Positions 47,388 through 55,966 of a stretch of DNA of 64,000 nt are shown here, piece after piece; position 1 is the first letter of the stretch; each line of letters begins with the position of its first letter. The position numbers and the translations under genes were made by a program. The notes under the pieces were generated by a model, which saw only the letters and a list, made by a program, of their open reading frames with translations, did no database searches and was not told where the DNA came from. Origin of the DNA: Arthrobacter sunyaminii (GTDB taxonomy: Bacteria; Actinomycetota; Actinomycetes; Actinomycetales; Micrococcaceae); the NCBI RefSeq assembly GCF_018866305.1, contig NZ_CP076456.1, forward strand, positions 248,001 through 312,000, given 5' to 3'.

Positions 47388-47446
47388 CTCTGTGCAACCA
47401 ACTCTGCGGCAATAACAACCCCCTTTCTAGGAGTTTTCTCTGGCAA
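47388..47446. promoter_or_regulatory. Three CTCTG-n-GCAA repeats in the aceA-ramB intergenic region
   Basis: On the plus strand CTCTGTGCAA (47388-47397), CTCTGCGGCAA (47402-47412) and CTCTGGCAA (47438-47446) repeat in the same direction between the divergent starts. The TTGC core read on the minus strand resembles the TTTGCAAA type of RamB site. They are candidate sites for the adjacent regulator. Confidence 0.45.
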
Positions 47447-47476
47447 GAAATGCAGTTCTTCGCATAATGTGAATTT

Positions 47477-48976
47477 GTGACCGACACAACATGGAACCGG
47501 CCCGCTCCGGCAGCCCGCAAATCCGCTCCGGGGTCCGAAGCGGAGCGCACTTTGGACGTGATCAGCCTGGGCCGGCGCGTCCGGCACCTGCGCAAAGCCA
47601 AGGGGATGACGCTCGATGACCTGGGCGCCGCCGTCGGAACCGCGGCCTCCCAGCTGTCGCTGATTGAGAACGGCAAACGCGAACCGAAGCTGGGCATGAT
47701 GCAGGCGCTGGCCGCCGCACTGGACGTCAGCATCGATTCGCTGCTGGGTGCCGAGCCGCCCAGCCGGCGTGCTGCCCTTGAGATTGAGTTGGAGCGCGCC
47801 CAGCGCGGGCCCCTCTACGCGTCCTTGGGACTGCCGAAGGTGAGGATCGGCTCCCGGCTGCCCATCGATGTCCTCGAATCCCTGGTGGGACTGCAGGCGG
47901 AGCTCGAGCGCCGCCTCAATGAACAGGTGGCCACGCCCGAGGAAGCGCGCCGGGCCAACGGTGAGCTGCGGGCCATGATGCGCGAGCGGAACAACTACTT
48001 CCCCGAATACGAGGCCGAGGCGCAGAAGGTGCTGGATTCGGTGGGACACACGTCCGGTCCGCTGTCCCAGCATGTGATCGCCGATATCGCTGCGCACCTG
48101 GGCTTCAGCCTGCATCATGTGAATGACCTGCCGCACTCCACCCGGTCCGTCACGGATCTGAAGAACCGGCGGATCTATCTCACGCAGTCGCAGCGTTCGG
48201 ACCACGATCCGCGCTCGGTGCTGCTGCAGGCGCTGGGCCACTTTGTGCTCCAGCACCAAACTCCCAGCAGTTACGGCGAGTTCCTGGGCCAGCGGGTGGC
48301 CACAAACTACTTTGCCGCGGCACTGCTGCTGCCCCAGAAGGCCACCGTGGAGTTCCTGCAGCGGGCCAAGGCCGCCAAGGAGATTGCCGTCGAGGACATC
48401 CGCGATGCCTTCGCCGTGTCCTACGAGACCGCGGCGCACCGGTTCACGAACCTCGCCACGGAACACCTGGGCATCCCCACCCACTTCCAGAAGGTTCACG
48501 AGAGCGGCATTGTCTACAAGGCCTATGAGAACGACGGCGTGACGTTCCCTGCCGATCACACCGGCGCCATTGAGGGGCAGCCAATCTGCCGGTACTGGAC
48601 CTCCCGGGAGGTCTTCTCCGTCCCGGACCAGTTCAGCGCGTTCAACCAGTACACCGATACACCGGCAGGCACCTACTGGTGCACGGCACGCATTGAACGG
48701 GGATCGGCCGGCAAGTTCTCACTCAGCATTGGCGTGCCGTACCAGCACGTGAAGTGGTTCCGGGGCCGGGACACCACCGAGCGGTCCAAGTCCCGCTGCC
48801 CCGATCCGGACTGCTGCCGCACGCCGCCGGGCGAATTGGCATCGCAGTGGTCGGGGTTTGCCTGGCCCAGCGCCCGGGCCCACTCACACCTTCTGGCGGC
48901 GCTGCCGCCGGGCGCATTTCCCGGTGTGGATGAGACAGAGGTGTATTCATTCCTGCAGGCCCACGCCGGGGACTGA
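47477..48976 (+). CDS. ramB: RamB-type regulator (XRE helix-turn-helix plus IrrE-like domain)
   Basis: This 499-residue protein has an XRE helix-turn-helix ([18 protein letters not shown], then [16 protein letters not shown]), a long middle region, an ImmA/IrrE-like segment ([13 protein letters not shown]) that lacks the Glu of HExxH, and a C-terminal cysteine-containing domain with RCPDPDCCR. This layout and divergence from aceA match RamB of Corynebacterium, a regulator of acetate genes. GTG at 47477 is the start. The missing Glu suggests a sensory rather than proteolytic domain. Confidence 0.9.
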   Translation: MTDTTWNRPAPAARKSAPGSEAERTLDVISLGRRVRHLRKAKGMTLDDLGAAVGTAASQLSLIENGKREPKLGMMQALAAALDVSIDSLLGAEPPSRRAALEIELERAQRGPLYASLGLPKVRIGSRLPIDVLESLVGLQAELERRLNEQVATPEEARRANGELRAMMRERNNYFPEYEAEAQKVLDSVGHTSGPLSQHVIADIAAHLGFSLHHVNDLPHSTRSVTDLKNRRIYLTQSQRSDHDPRSVLLQALGHFVLQHQTPSSYGEFLGQRVATNYFAAALLLPQKATVEFLQRAKAAKEIAVEDIRDAFAVSYETAAHRFTNLATEHLGIPTHFQKVHESGIVYKAYENDGVTFPADHTGAIEGQPICRYWTSREVFSVPDQFSAFNQYTDTPAGTYWCTARIERGSAGKFSLSIGVPYQHVKWFRGRDTTERSKSRCPDPDCCRTPPGELASQWSGFAWPSARAHSHLLAALPPGAFPGVDETEVYSFLQAHAGD

Positions 48977-48996
48977 CCGCAGCGCAGCGCCCGCAG

Positions 48997-49773
48997 TTAC
49001 GACGACGAAGGCAGCGTGAGGATCTCCGCGCCGTCGTCCGTTATGACGATGGTGTGTTCGCTGTGCGCGCTGCGGGCGCCGGTGGCACTTCGAAGCGTCC
49101 AGCCGTCGGCATCGAAGGTGAGCTGGGCTGTGTCGGCCATGATCCACGGTTCCAGTGCCAGCATCAGTCCCGGCCGGAGCGTGTAACCGCGTCCCGGCCT
49201 GCCCGTGTTGGGGACATGCGGGTCCTGGTGCATGGTTGACCCGATGCCGTGGCCGCCGAACTCGGTATTCACCTGATACCCGGCATCAGTGAGCACCGTT
49301 CCGATCGCGTATGAGATGTCACCGATGCGTGCCCCCGGTCCGGCGGCGGCAATTCCGGCAGCCAGCGCGCGCTCGGTGGCGGTGATGAGCTTAACGCTCT
49401 GTGCCGGTCTGGTGTCTCCCACGATGAAGCTGATGGCGGAGTCGGCGGCAATTCCGGTCTTGGCTACGGCCAGGTCCAGGCTCAGGAGATCCCCGTCCTG
49501 CAACTCGTAATCGTGGGGCAGGCCGTGCAGCACTGCATCGTTGACGCCCGTGCAGATGTAATGCCCAAACGGTCCGCGGCCAAAGGACGGGGCATAATCC
49601 ACGTAGCAGGATTCTGCTCCGGCATCCTGGATCATCCGGGCTGTCCACTGGTCGATCTCCAGCAGGTTGGTGCCCACGGCGGCTCGCTTTTTCAGGGTCT
49701 GCAGGATGTCTGCGACCAGTCTGCCGGTGACCCGCGCCTTTGCTACTTCGGCCGGGTTCAGGATCTCGATCAT
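48997..49773 (-). CDS. map: Methionine aminopeptidase, type I
   Basis: This 258-residue enzyme has the pita-bread fold and all metal ligands: the two Asp in LLSLDLAVAKTGIAADSA, His in GGHGIGSTMHQDPHVPN, Glu in LMLALEPW and Glu in SAHSEHTIVIT. It removes N-terminal Met from nascent proteins. Substitutions around the metal site (DLAVAKTG instead of the usual DxxxxxxG) suggest a second, accessory copy rather than the ribosomal-protein-operon map gene. Confidence 0.92.
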   Translation of the reverse strand: MIEILNPAEVAKARVTGRLVADILQTLKKRAAVGTNLLEIDQWTARMIQDAGAESCYVDYAPSFGRGPFGHYICTGVNDAVLHGLPHDYELQDGDLLSLDLAVAKTGIAADSAISFIVGDTRPAQSVKLITATERALAAGIAAAGPGARIGDISYAIGTVLTDAGYQVNTEFGGHGIGSTMHQDPHVPNTGRPGRGYTLRPGLMLALEPWIMADTAQLTFDADGWTLRSATGARSAHSEHTIVITDDGAEILTLPSSS

Positions 49774-49843
49774 GTGGCGCCTTTCTTGGGCGGTGGAAAT
49801 ATGGATCTGTTCTGCAGTCTGGCAGACCGTCTAGGGTGTATGC

Positions 49844-50731
49844 ATGCCTGAGATGCCGGAAGTGCAGGGACTGGCCGATTTTTTGCGGACCAAGCTGCTG
49901 CCCGAGGACGCGCCGCCGGCCCGGGTGGCCGATGTTGAAGTGCTTTCCTTCGCTGTGCTGAAAACTGCCGGCGTCCCGCTCGACGCACTGCAGGCGGGAC
50001 CTGTGACGGCTGTGGAGCGCCGGGGCAAGTACCTCATCATTACCGCCGGGGGAGCGCATCTGGTGATGCACCTTGCCAAGGCCGGCTGGCTGCGGTGGTC
50101 GGACGCGCTCAAGCCTGGAAAACTGCGTCCCGGCAAGGGGCGGATGGCGCTGCGGGTCCGGTTCGCATCCCGGGAGGCGGGCGGTGATGAGCCGGGGTTC
50201 GACCTCACCGAAGCGGGAACCAAGAAGTCCCTGGCCGTGTATCTGGTGCAGGACCCGGCGGAGGTGCCGGGCATTGCGCGGCTGGGACCGGAGGCGTTCG
50301 ACGTCGGCTTCGAGGCGTTTGCGGCGCTGGTGGCCGGGCACCGGGGCCAGATCAAGGGGCTGCTGCGGGACCAGTCAGTGATCGCGGGAATCGGCAACGC
50401 ATACAGCGATGAAATCCTGCACGCGGCTCACCTCTCACCTTTCGCCAACGCATCCAAGCTTCATCCGGAGGAAGTGGAACGGCTCTACCAGGCCATGCGT
50501 GCGGTACTGGAGTCCGCGAACGAGAATGCTGCGGGCCGTCCGGCGGCTGAACTCAAGGATTCCAAACGCCGTGCCCTGCGGGTGCACGCCCGAACAGGGG
50601 AGCTGTGTCCGGTGTGCGGGGATACGGTTCGCGAAGTTTCCTTCGCCGATTCCTCACTGCAGTACTGTCCCACCTGCCAGACCGGCGGCAAGCTGCTGGC
50701 GGACCGCCGGATGTCCAGGCTGCTGAAATAA
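49844..50731 (+). CDS. Nei/Fpg-family DNA glycosylase
   Basis: This 295-residue base-excision enzyme begins MPEMPEVQGL, giving the catalytic Pro2-Glu3. Met-loop HLVMHLAKAGWLRWSD follows, then the helix-two-turn-helix LRDQSVIAGIGNAYSDEIL and a C-terminal zinc finger of four Cys (CPVCGDT and YCPTCQTGG). It excises oxidised bases and cuts the backbone. Choice between Fpg and Nei cannot be made confidently, though the Lys of the beta-F loop is present in HARTGELC. It is monocistronic. Confidence 0.92.
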   Translation: MPEMPEVQGLADFLRTKLLPEDAPPARVADVEVLSFAVLKTAGVPLDALQAGPVTAVERRGKYLIITAGGAHLVMHLAKAGWLRWSDALKPGKLRPGKGRMALRVRFASREAGGDEPGFDLTEAGTKKSLAVYLVQDPAEVPGIARLGPEAFDVGFEAFAALVAGHRGQIKGLLRDQSVIAGIGNAYSDEILHAAHLSPFANASKLHPEEVERLYQAMRAVLESANENAAGRPAAELKDSKRRALRVHARTGELCPVCGDTVREVSFADSSLQYCPTCQTGGKLLADRRMSRLLK

Positions 50732-50749
50732 CACCAGTGCAGGACAGCA

Positions 50750-50788
50750 AAACAGCGGGCCCGGGAGATTCTCCCGGGCCCGCTGTTT
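50750..50788. terminator. Bidirectional intrinsic terminator between glycosylase and subtilase genes
   Basis: A near-perfect 39-bp palindrome (AAACAGCGGGCCCGGGAGA and its exact complement around one centre base) has A-runs on the left and T-runs on the right. It serves both convergent genes. Confidence 0.92.
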
Positions 50789-50802
50789 GTAACCGCAGGT
50801 GC

Positions 50803-53800
50803 TTACTTGCAGCTACCGCCGTTGTCGGTGGTGTAACCGTCCAGGCGGTTGATGAACGCCGCCATGGCTTCACGCGAGACATCCTCAAGCGGACGGAACG
50901 TGCTGTCCGGCCAGCCTGTGGAAACGCCCGAATCCTTCATCCACGAGATTTCCTTGTGGAAGAGGTTGTTCGTGGCAACGTCGGTGAAGGAAGCCGCACC
51001 CGGGGACTTGTAGCCCGAGGCGTCCTCAACGGAGCACTGCTCGCCGGCGAACCGGTTCATGAACGCAGCCATCGCGTCACGCTTGACCGGAGCCAGCGGG
51101 CGGAAGGATCCGTCCGGGTAACCGGTGGAGATGCCGGTCTCGGCGAGCCAGGAGATTTCCTTGTAGAACTGGTTATCCGTGGCTACGTCCGTGAACGGGC
51201 TGGTCGCCGGCGCGTTGTACGACGGGGATCCGGCCAGGCGGTAAAGGAACGCCGCCATGGCGTCACGGTTGATCGAGCCGAGCGGGCGGAAGGTACCGTC
51301 CGCATAACCCGTGGTCAGGCCCTGATCGGCCATCCAGTTGATTTCAGTCTCGAACTTGGTTCCGGCGACGTCGGAGAAGCGCAGGGCGCCCACCTCAATC
51401 GGAGTGACCTGGTCCTTGACCCCTTCGGCGTTGTGGTGCTGCAGGAACAGGGCCTTGGCGTCCGTGGTGCCCGCCTGGCGGTTGACACCCAGAACGGTCT
51501 TGTCCTGTGCAACGAAGGTGCTGACATTTTCGCTGCCCTCTGTGCCGTTGAACCACACAGCGGGCTGTGCGACGTCGAAGGCGATCCAGTCGGTGGAATC
51601 GACCGGAACCATCTGTCCGCTCTCATCCACGTTCATGACGTTGGAGGTCATGACGCGGTAGTTGATCGGTGCCGAGGTGCTCAGGTCCAGGCCCAGTGCA
51701 GCGGCCGGGATCGGAAGCGTCACCACGTTGGTGTCGAAGATGTTGGTATCAACATCACCGAACTGGCCGTTGGCCAGTCCCAGGAAGTCCAGCGGAGCAG
51801 CGATTTCATCGTTTTCCACGGACAGGATCTGGAACACGGTCTGGTCCAGGCCGGTGGCCCGGGCGGTCAGGGCAACGAAGTTGGCCTTGCCGTCCGAGTC
51901 GGTGTCCAGTTCGACCTGGATCTGGCTGTTGCTGTTCAGCGTGGCCCAGTTCTGCCACGTGCTCAGGCCGATGGTCAGGTCCGCTGCATTTACATCCGCG
52001 CCCGCTGCTGCGAGTGCGGGTGCATTGGAGGACGCTCCCACAGTCCGCAGGTCCAGTGAGGACAGGGACTCCAGTGCCAGGTTGGTCCGGCGCGGGCTTT
52101 CTGCACCGAGGACCAGCGGGGTGACCAGTGAGACGTAGCCTTCGCTCTTCTCGCCCTGGGCAAGGCCACGGCCGTTGAACGTGGCTGCAGTGGAGAGGGC
52201 GTCCGCGCTCGGGAACGTGATTTTGCCACCGGTCTTGAGGTCCGAAACAGGCTTCGGAGCCGAGTACACCGGAACCCGCAGGACCGAGTCGTCGCTGGTC
52301 AGCTGCAGGCGGCCGGAGGCTTCAGCCAGGTACTGGCGGGGAACGCCAAGCTGATCCTTCTCAGCGGCCGGGTCAATGGTCTTGGCCAGTGCTGCAGGAT
52401 CGTCAACACGCAGGGTGACGGCAATTTCGGTCTTGCCGTTGGCGGGGACCGTTACCGGACCGCCGTCAACAGTGATCGATACTCCCGGGACCTTGGTGGC
52501 TTCGAGGTACTCGGCCGTGTAGGTCTTCGGGGAATCGCCCTTGTTCTCGATGGTCACCGAACGTGAGAGTTCAACCGGGGAGGCACCGACTTCCAGGACA
52601 CCAAAGTTGACTGACGTCAGGCCCTGCTGGTCGGTGGCGTAGGCGAAGACCTTGGTGTTCAGGGCATCGAGCGCATCCACGCGGCCCGAACCAACACGGT
52701 TCGGCGCGTAGGCCACTCCGTCGCCGGTCAGGAGGTCATGGGTGGCCGTATTCATGATGATCGACTTGACCTCATACGGGTTGTAATCCGTGGCGCCCAC
52801 AACCAGCGCGGCAAGGCCGGCAACGTTCGGGGCGGCCATGGAGGTGCCGCTCTTGATGGAAGCTCCGCTGCCGGTGCCTACCTGTGCGGACTTGATCTGC
52901 GTTCCGGGTGCAGCGACGTCGGGCTTGATGACGCCGTTGGTACCGTGGACGCCCCGCGAGGAGCTGTCGTTCAGGGTATCGAGTGCACCGGACTCGCCGG
53001 TCACACTGCCCACGAGGGTCGGATCCAGCCGGACCTCAAGGGTTCCGGCCTCGGCGGCGGGACGCAGTTCCTCGGAGGTCTTGGCCGTGAACTGCATGCC
53101 CGGGATGGCGGCGTTTCCGGCAATGCCGGCGCTGAAGCCATTGAGGGTGGAGTCGATGACGACGCCGGCGTAACCGGCTGCTGCTGCGTTGTTCCAGCGG
53201 ACGCCGGAACCGCATTCGCGGGTGGCCGCATTCTCATCCCAGGAAAGCCAGACCCACTTGCCGGCATCAGCGCCGGCGTCGAGCGGTGCGCAGCCGTCGG
53301 AGTTGTCACCCTCAGGGCCCATGACGACGGTTCCCGTCAGAGCCTCGGTCGAAGCATTGGCGTAGTTGAAGCTGGCGGTGTACTGGCCGGCTGCGACGGC
53401 TTCTGCCGGGGCAACAACCTGACCGGCGTCCAGAGTGGTCTGGGAGCCGACGCTGTTGGCCACGGTCAGTGCGGTTTCGGCGCTGCCGGGGGAGCCGCCA
53501 ATGTCGTAGATATCTCCGGAGTTACCGGAGGAGACCACGGACAGGATGCCCTGGGCGGTGAGGGCGTTGACGATGTCGTTTTCGGGATCGTCATAGGCAG
53601 GGAAGCTGGAGCCGAGGGACATGTTGACGACCTGTGCGCGGTCGCTGAAGTCGCCGTCGTTATTGGGGTCAAGGACATAGTCCAGGGCCTGGCCGACAAC
53701 TTCGGAGGAGCCTTCGCAGCCAAAGACGCGGATGCCGACAATCTTGGCTTCGGGTGCCGTGCCCGGGCCGATTCCCATCTTGTTGACGTCCTCGGCGGTG

Positions 53801-54693
53801 AGCGCTGAGTAGTCGCCCTTGAAGGTGGTGCCGTCGGCGTTGGTGCCGTAGCCCGCGGCGGTGCCCGCCACGTGCGAGCCGTGGCTCTGGCAGTCCAGGG
53901 GATTCGCGTCAGGCTTCGGAATGGGGCTGTACAGTGCGGGATCCGAGGGATCCGCGTTGTATTCGTCGCCTACCAGGTCCCAGCCGCCGGCGAACTTCTC
54001 CGGGTCATAGAGGCCCGAGTCCGCGGCCGGCACAGTGTCGGAGGCCTGCGCCTGGGCGAAAGCCTCAAGGGTGCCGGGGCCGCCGAAATCGGAGTGGGTG
54101 TAATCCAGTCCGGTATCCAGCACGGCGATGGTGACACCCTCGCCGGTCTGGTCCCGCTGAACCCAGGAGTCCAGAGCGCGGACGTCGATATCCCCGCCCT
54201 TGTTGTCGAAGGTCTTGGGGACGATACCGGTGATCTTGGCAACGTCCCCGCGGGCTGCCAGGGCACGGATGGCTTCGGCGTCTCCGTTGATGGCTACGCC
54301 CGGAAGGGTATTGGTGGTGGTGTAGATGATGCTCGATGAAGCCTGCGCTGCAACTTCCTCAGCCTGCGCTTCAATGGCAGCCCGGATCTGCTGGACTTCC
54401 GGGGCCTTATTGAGCGGTGCAGCGAATCCGTCCCGGACTTCCTGCGGCTGGGTCTGTTCAAAGGCGCCCTTGCCCGTGAACTGGACGAAGACGGACACTG
54501 GGCCCTGCTTCGTCTTCAAATCTGTAGAGACTTTCAAATCCGGCGTTACCCGGGGAAGTCCCTGGGCTGTCGGATCCCCCGGTGTGTTCCCCTCAACGGC
54601 CGCAGCCGGGGTCCACATGCTGGAGACCAAGGCCAGGCCGGCAATTGTTGCCAGCGCAGCCTTTCCTGATCTCCGATGGTTTGGATTGTTCAT
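50803..54693 (-). CDS. Secreted S8 subtilisin-like protease with C-terminal SLH-like repeats
   Basis: This 1296-residue protein has a signal peptide ending near PAAA and an I9-type propeptide (VSVFVQFTGKGAFEQ). The S8 domain has catalytic Asp in IAVLDTGLDYTHSDF, His in SHGSHVAGTAAG and Ser in SGTSMAAPNVAGLA. A PA-like insert lies between His and Ser, followed by Fn3-like and beta-sandwich domains. Three C-terminal repeats each carry FTDV...ISW...STGYPDGSFRP...RDAMAAF, the SLH form used for cell-wall anchoring. AAGGAG lies before the ATG. Terminator at 50750-50788. Confidence 0.93.
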   Translation of the reverse strand: MNNPNHRRSGKAALATIAGLALVSSMWTPAAAVEGNTPGDPTAQGLPRVTPDLKVSTDLKTKQGPVSVFVQFTGKGAFEQTQPQEVRDGFAAPLNKAPEVQQIRAAIEAQAEEVAAQASSSIIYTTTNTLPGVAINGDAEAIRALAARGDVAKITGIVPKTFDNKGGDIDVRALDSWVQRDQTGEGVTIAVLDTGLDYTHSDFGGPGTLEAFAQAQASDTVPAADSGLYDPEKFAGGWDLVGDEYNADPSDPALYSPIPKPDANPLDCQSHGSHVAGTAAGYGTNADGTTFKGDYSALTAEDVNKMGIGPGTAPEAKIVGIRVFGCEGSSEVVGQALDYVLDPNNDGDFSDRAQVVNMSLGSSFPAYDDPENDIVNALTAQGILSVVSSGNSGDIYDIGGSPGSAETALTVANSVGSQTTLDAGQVVAPAEAVAAGQYTASFNYANASTEALTGTVVMGPEGDNSDGCAPLDAGADAGKWVWLSWDENAATRECGSGVRWNNAAAAGYAGVVIDSTLNGFSAGIAGNAAIPGMQFTAKTSEELRPAAEAGTLEVRLDPTLVGSVTGESGALDTLNDSSSRGVHGTNGVIKPDVAAPGTQIKSAQVGTGSGASIKSGTSMAAPNVAGLAALVVGATDYNPYEVKSIIMNTATHDLLTGDGVAYAPNRVGSGRVDALDALNTKVFAYATDQQGLTSVNFGVLEVGASPVELSRSVTIENKGDSPKTYTAEYLEATKVPGVSITVDGGPVTVPANGKTEIAVTLRVDDPAALAKTIDPAAEKDQLGVPRQYLAEASGRLQLTSDDSVLRVPVYSAPKPVSDLKTGGKITFPSADALSTAATFNGRGLAQGEKSEGYVSLVTPLVLGAESPRRTNLALESLSSLDLRTVGASSNAPALAAAGADVNAADLTIGLSTWQNWATLNSNSQIQVELDTDSDGKANFVALTARATGLDQTVFQILSVENDEIAAPLDFLGLANGQFGDVDTNIFDTNVVTLPIPAAALGLDLSTSAPINYRVMTSNVMNVDESGQMVPVDSTDWIAFDVAQPAVWFNGTEGSENVSTFVAQDKTVLGVNRQAGTTDAKALFLQHHNAEGVKDQVTPIEVGALRFSDVAGTKFETEINWMADQGLTTGYADGTFRPLGSINRDAMAAFLYRLAGSPSYNAPATSPFTDVATDNQFYKEISWLAETGISTGYPDGSFRPLAPVKRDAMAAFMNRFAGEQCSVEDASGYKSPGAASFTDVATNNLFHKEISWMKDSGVSTGWPDSTFRPLEDVSREAMAAFINRLDGYTTDNGGSCK

Positions 54694-54988
54694 TTTTCTC
54701 CTTGTTAGAGAGTTCGCCGGAGCTTGGGGCCGCAATCTGGTGATTCCGGAACCCACCGACCGTGACCGGGCAATGAGGAAGTGACTAAATGGCTGAGCTG
54801 GTTATGGTGGAGCTGAATTAGGTCCATGATTCTTTCGGTCAGGATCCAAATCATGGCGCTACTGGTACTTTTGTTTGTCTCTAATCGGATGTCAACAGTA
54901 AGTAGCATTCCTTTTTTTCATTACGGCGCAGCCCGTTGGAGGATCGGTATATCGTGGTAGCTGAACCCGACCGAACCGTGGGAGTGAA
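54694..54988. other. Divergent promoter region between subtilase and glycosyltransferase genes
   Basis: This 295-bp region has no gene. It contains a perfect 8-bp inverted repeat CCATGATT/AATCATGG (54824-54831 and 54849-54856), probably an operator or leader hairpin for the subtilase. A TTGACA hexamer on the minus strand (54890-54895) is a good -35, but no strong -10 lies at the right spacing. Local GC is lower than in the genes. Confidence 0.45.
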
Positions 54989-55966
54989 GTGCCAGCGCAG
55001 GATCCAGTAGCCGTCATCGTCCGGACCAAAAACCGGCCGCACTTCCTCCAGCGGGCCCTCCAAGACATTTTTGACCAGACCTACCGTCAGTTCCGCGTGG
55101 TGATCGTCAATGACGGCGGCAGCGCCGAGCCGGTGGACAACGTGATCGCCGGGTTGCCGGAGGCGGCCAGGGAACGCGTTGACATCCTGCACAACAAGCA
55201 GAGCCTGGGGATGGAAGCTGCATCCAACTCCGGTGTTCAGAGCTGTGATTCCGAGTACATCGTCATCCATGATGACGATGACCTTTGGCACCCGGAATTC
55301 CTGCAACGGACAGTTTCCTATTTGGAAAACTCTTCGGATGCAGGGGTTGTTGTGAGAACCCAAATAAGGTATGAGGAAATTGTCGACGGACAAATCCTCA
55401 AGACCGGTTCGGCGCCTTTTTGGGAAAACATGCAGCAGATATCACTGGGCGACATGCTGCAGATTAATCGCGCGGTGCCCATCTCGTTCCTTTACCGCCG
55501 CTCCCTGCATGAAGAACTTGGCTATTACAACGAATCCCTCCCTGTCTGCGGTGACTGGGAATTCAACCTCCGGGTGCTGTCGCGCCATCGTATTGGATTC
55601 CTCGACGGGGAGCCGCTGGCGTTCTGGTGCCAGCGGCCCTCAACAGGAGGTGACGACGCCAACAGCCTGTTCGCCAAGGCGCGGGACCACGAGCGGTTCG
55701 ACCGCAGCATCCGGGATGAGTATCTGCGCAGGGACCTCAGCAGCGGCAGGGACCTGGGAGTCCTTCTCCAGATCAGCGCCATGATGGCCGAGCAGGAACA
55801 GATGCTGCTGGAGAACCGGCAACGGATGGTCCAAATGCAGGAACAGCTAACCGAGGCCACGCAGCGGCTGGAACACATCATGATGCAACGGACCAGCATC
55901 CTCGCGCGGGCGGGCACGGCGGCAGCAAAGCTCAAGGGTGCGCTTAAGGGAGTGCGACGGCGATGA
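54989..55966 (+). CDS. Family 2 glycosyltransferase
   Basis: This 325-residue protein has the GT-A start VAVIVRTKNRPHFLQRAL, VVIVNDGGSAEPV, a DxD-type metal site in IVIHDDDDLWHPEFL, and GYYNESLPVCGDWEF near the acceptor site. The last 80 residues form a predicted coiled coil (QEQMLLENRQRMVQMQEQLT) and a basic tail. GTG at 54989 was chosen. The sugar and acceptor are unknown. It is coupled by ATGA overlap to a pyruvyl transferase, which suggests synthesis of a cell-surface glycan. Confidence 0.9.
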   Translation: MPAQDPVAVIVRTKNRPHFLQRALQDIFDQTYRQFRVVIVNDGGSAEPVDNVIAGLPEAARERVDILHNKQSLGMEAASNSGVQSCDSEYIVIHDDDDLWHPEFLQRTVSYLENSSDAGVVVRTQIRYEEIVDGQILKTGSAPFWENMQQISLGDMLQINRAVPISFLYRRSLHEELGYYNESLPVCGDWEFNLRVLSRHRIGFLDGEPLAFWCQRPSTGGDDANSLFAKARDHERFDRSIRDEYLRRDLSSGRDLGVLLQISAMMAEQEQMLLENRQRMVQMQEQLTEATQRLEHIMMQRTSILARAGTAAAKLKGALKGVRRR

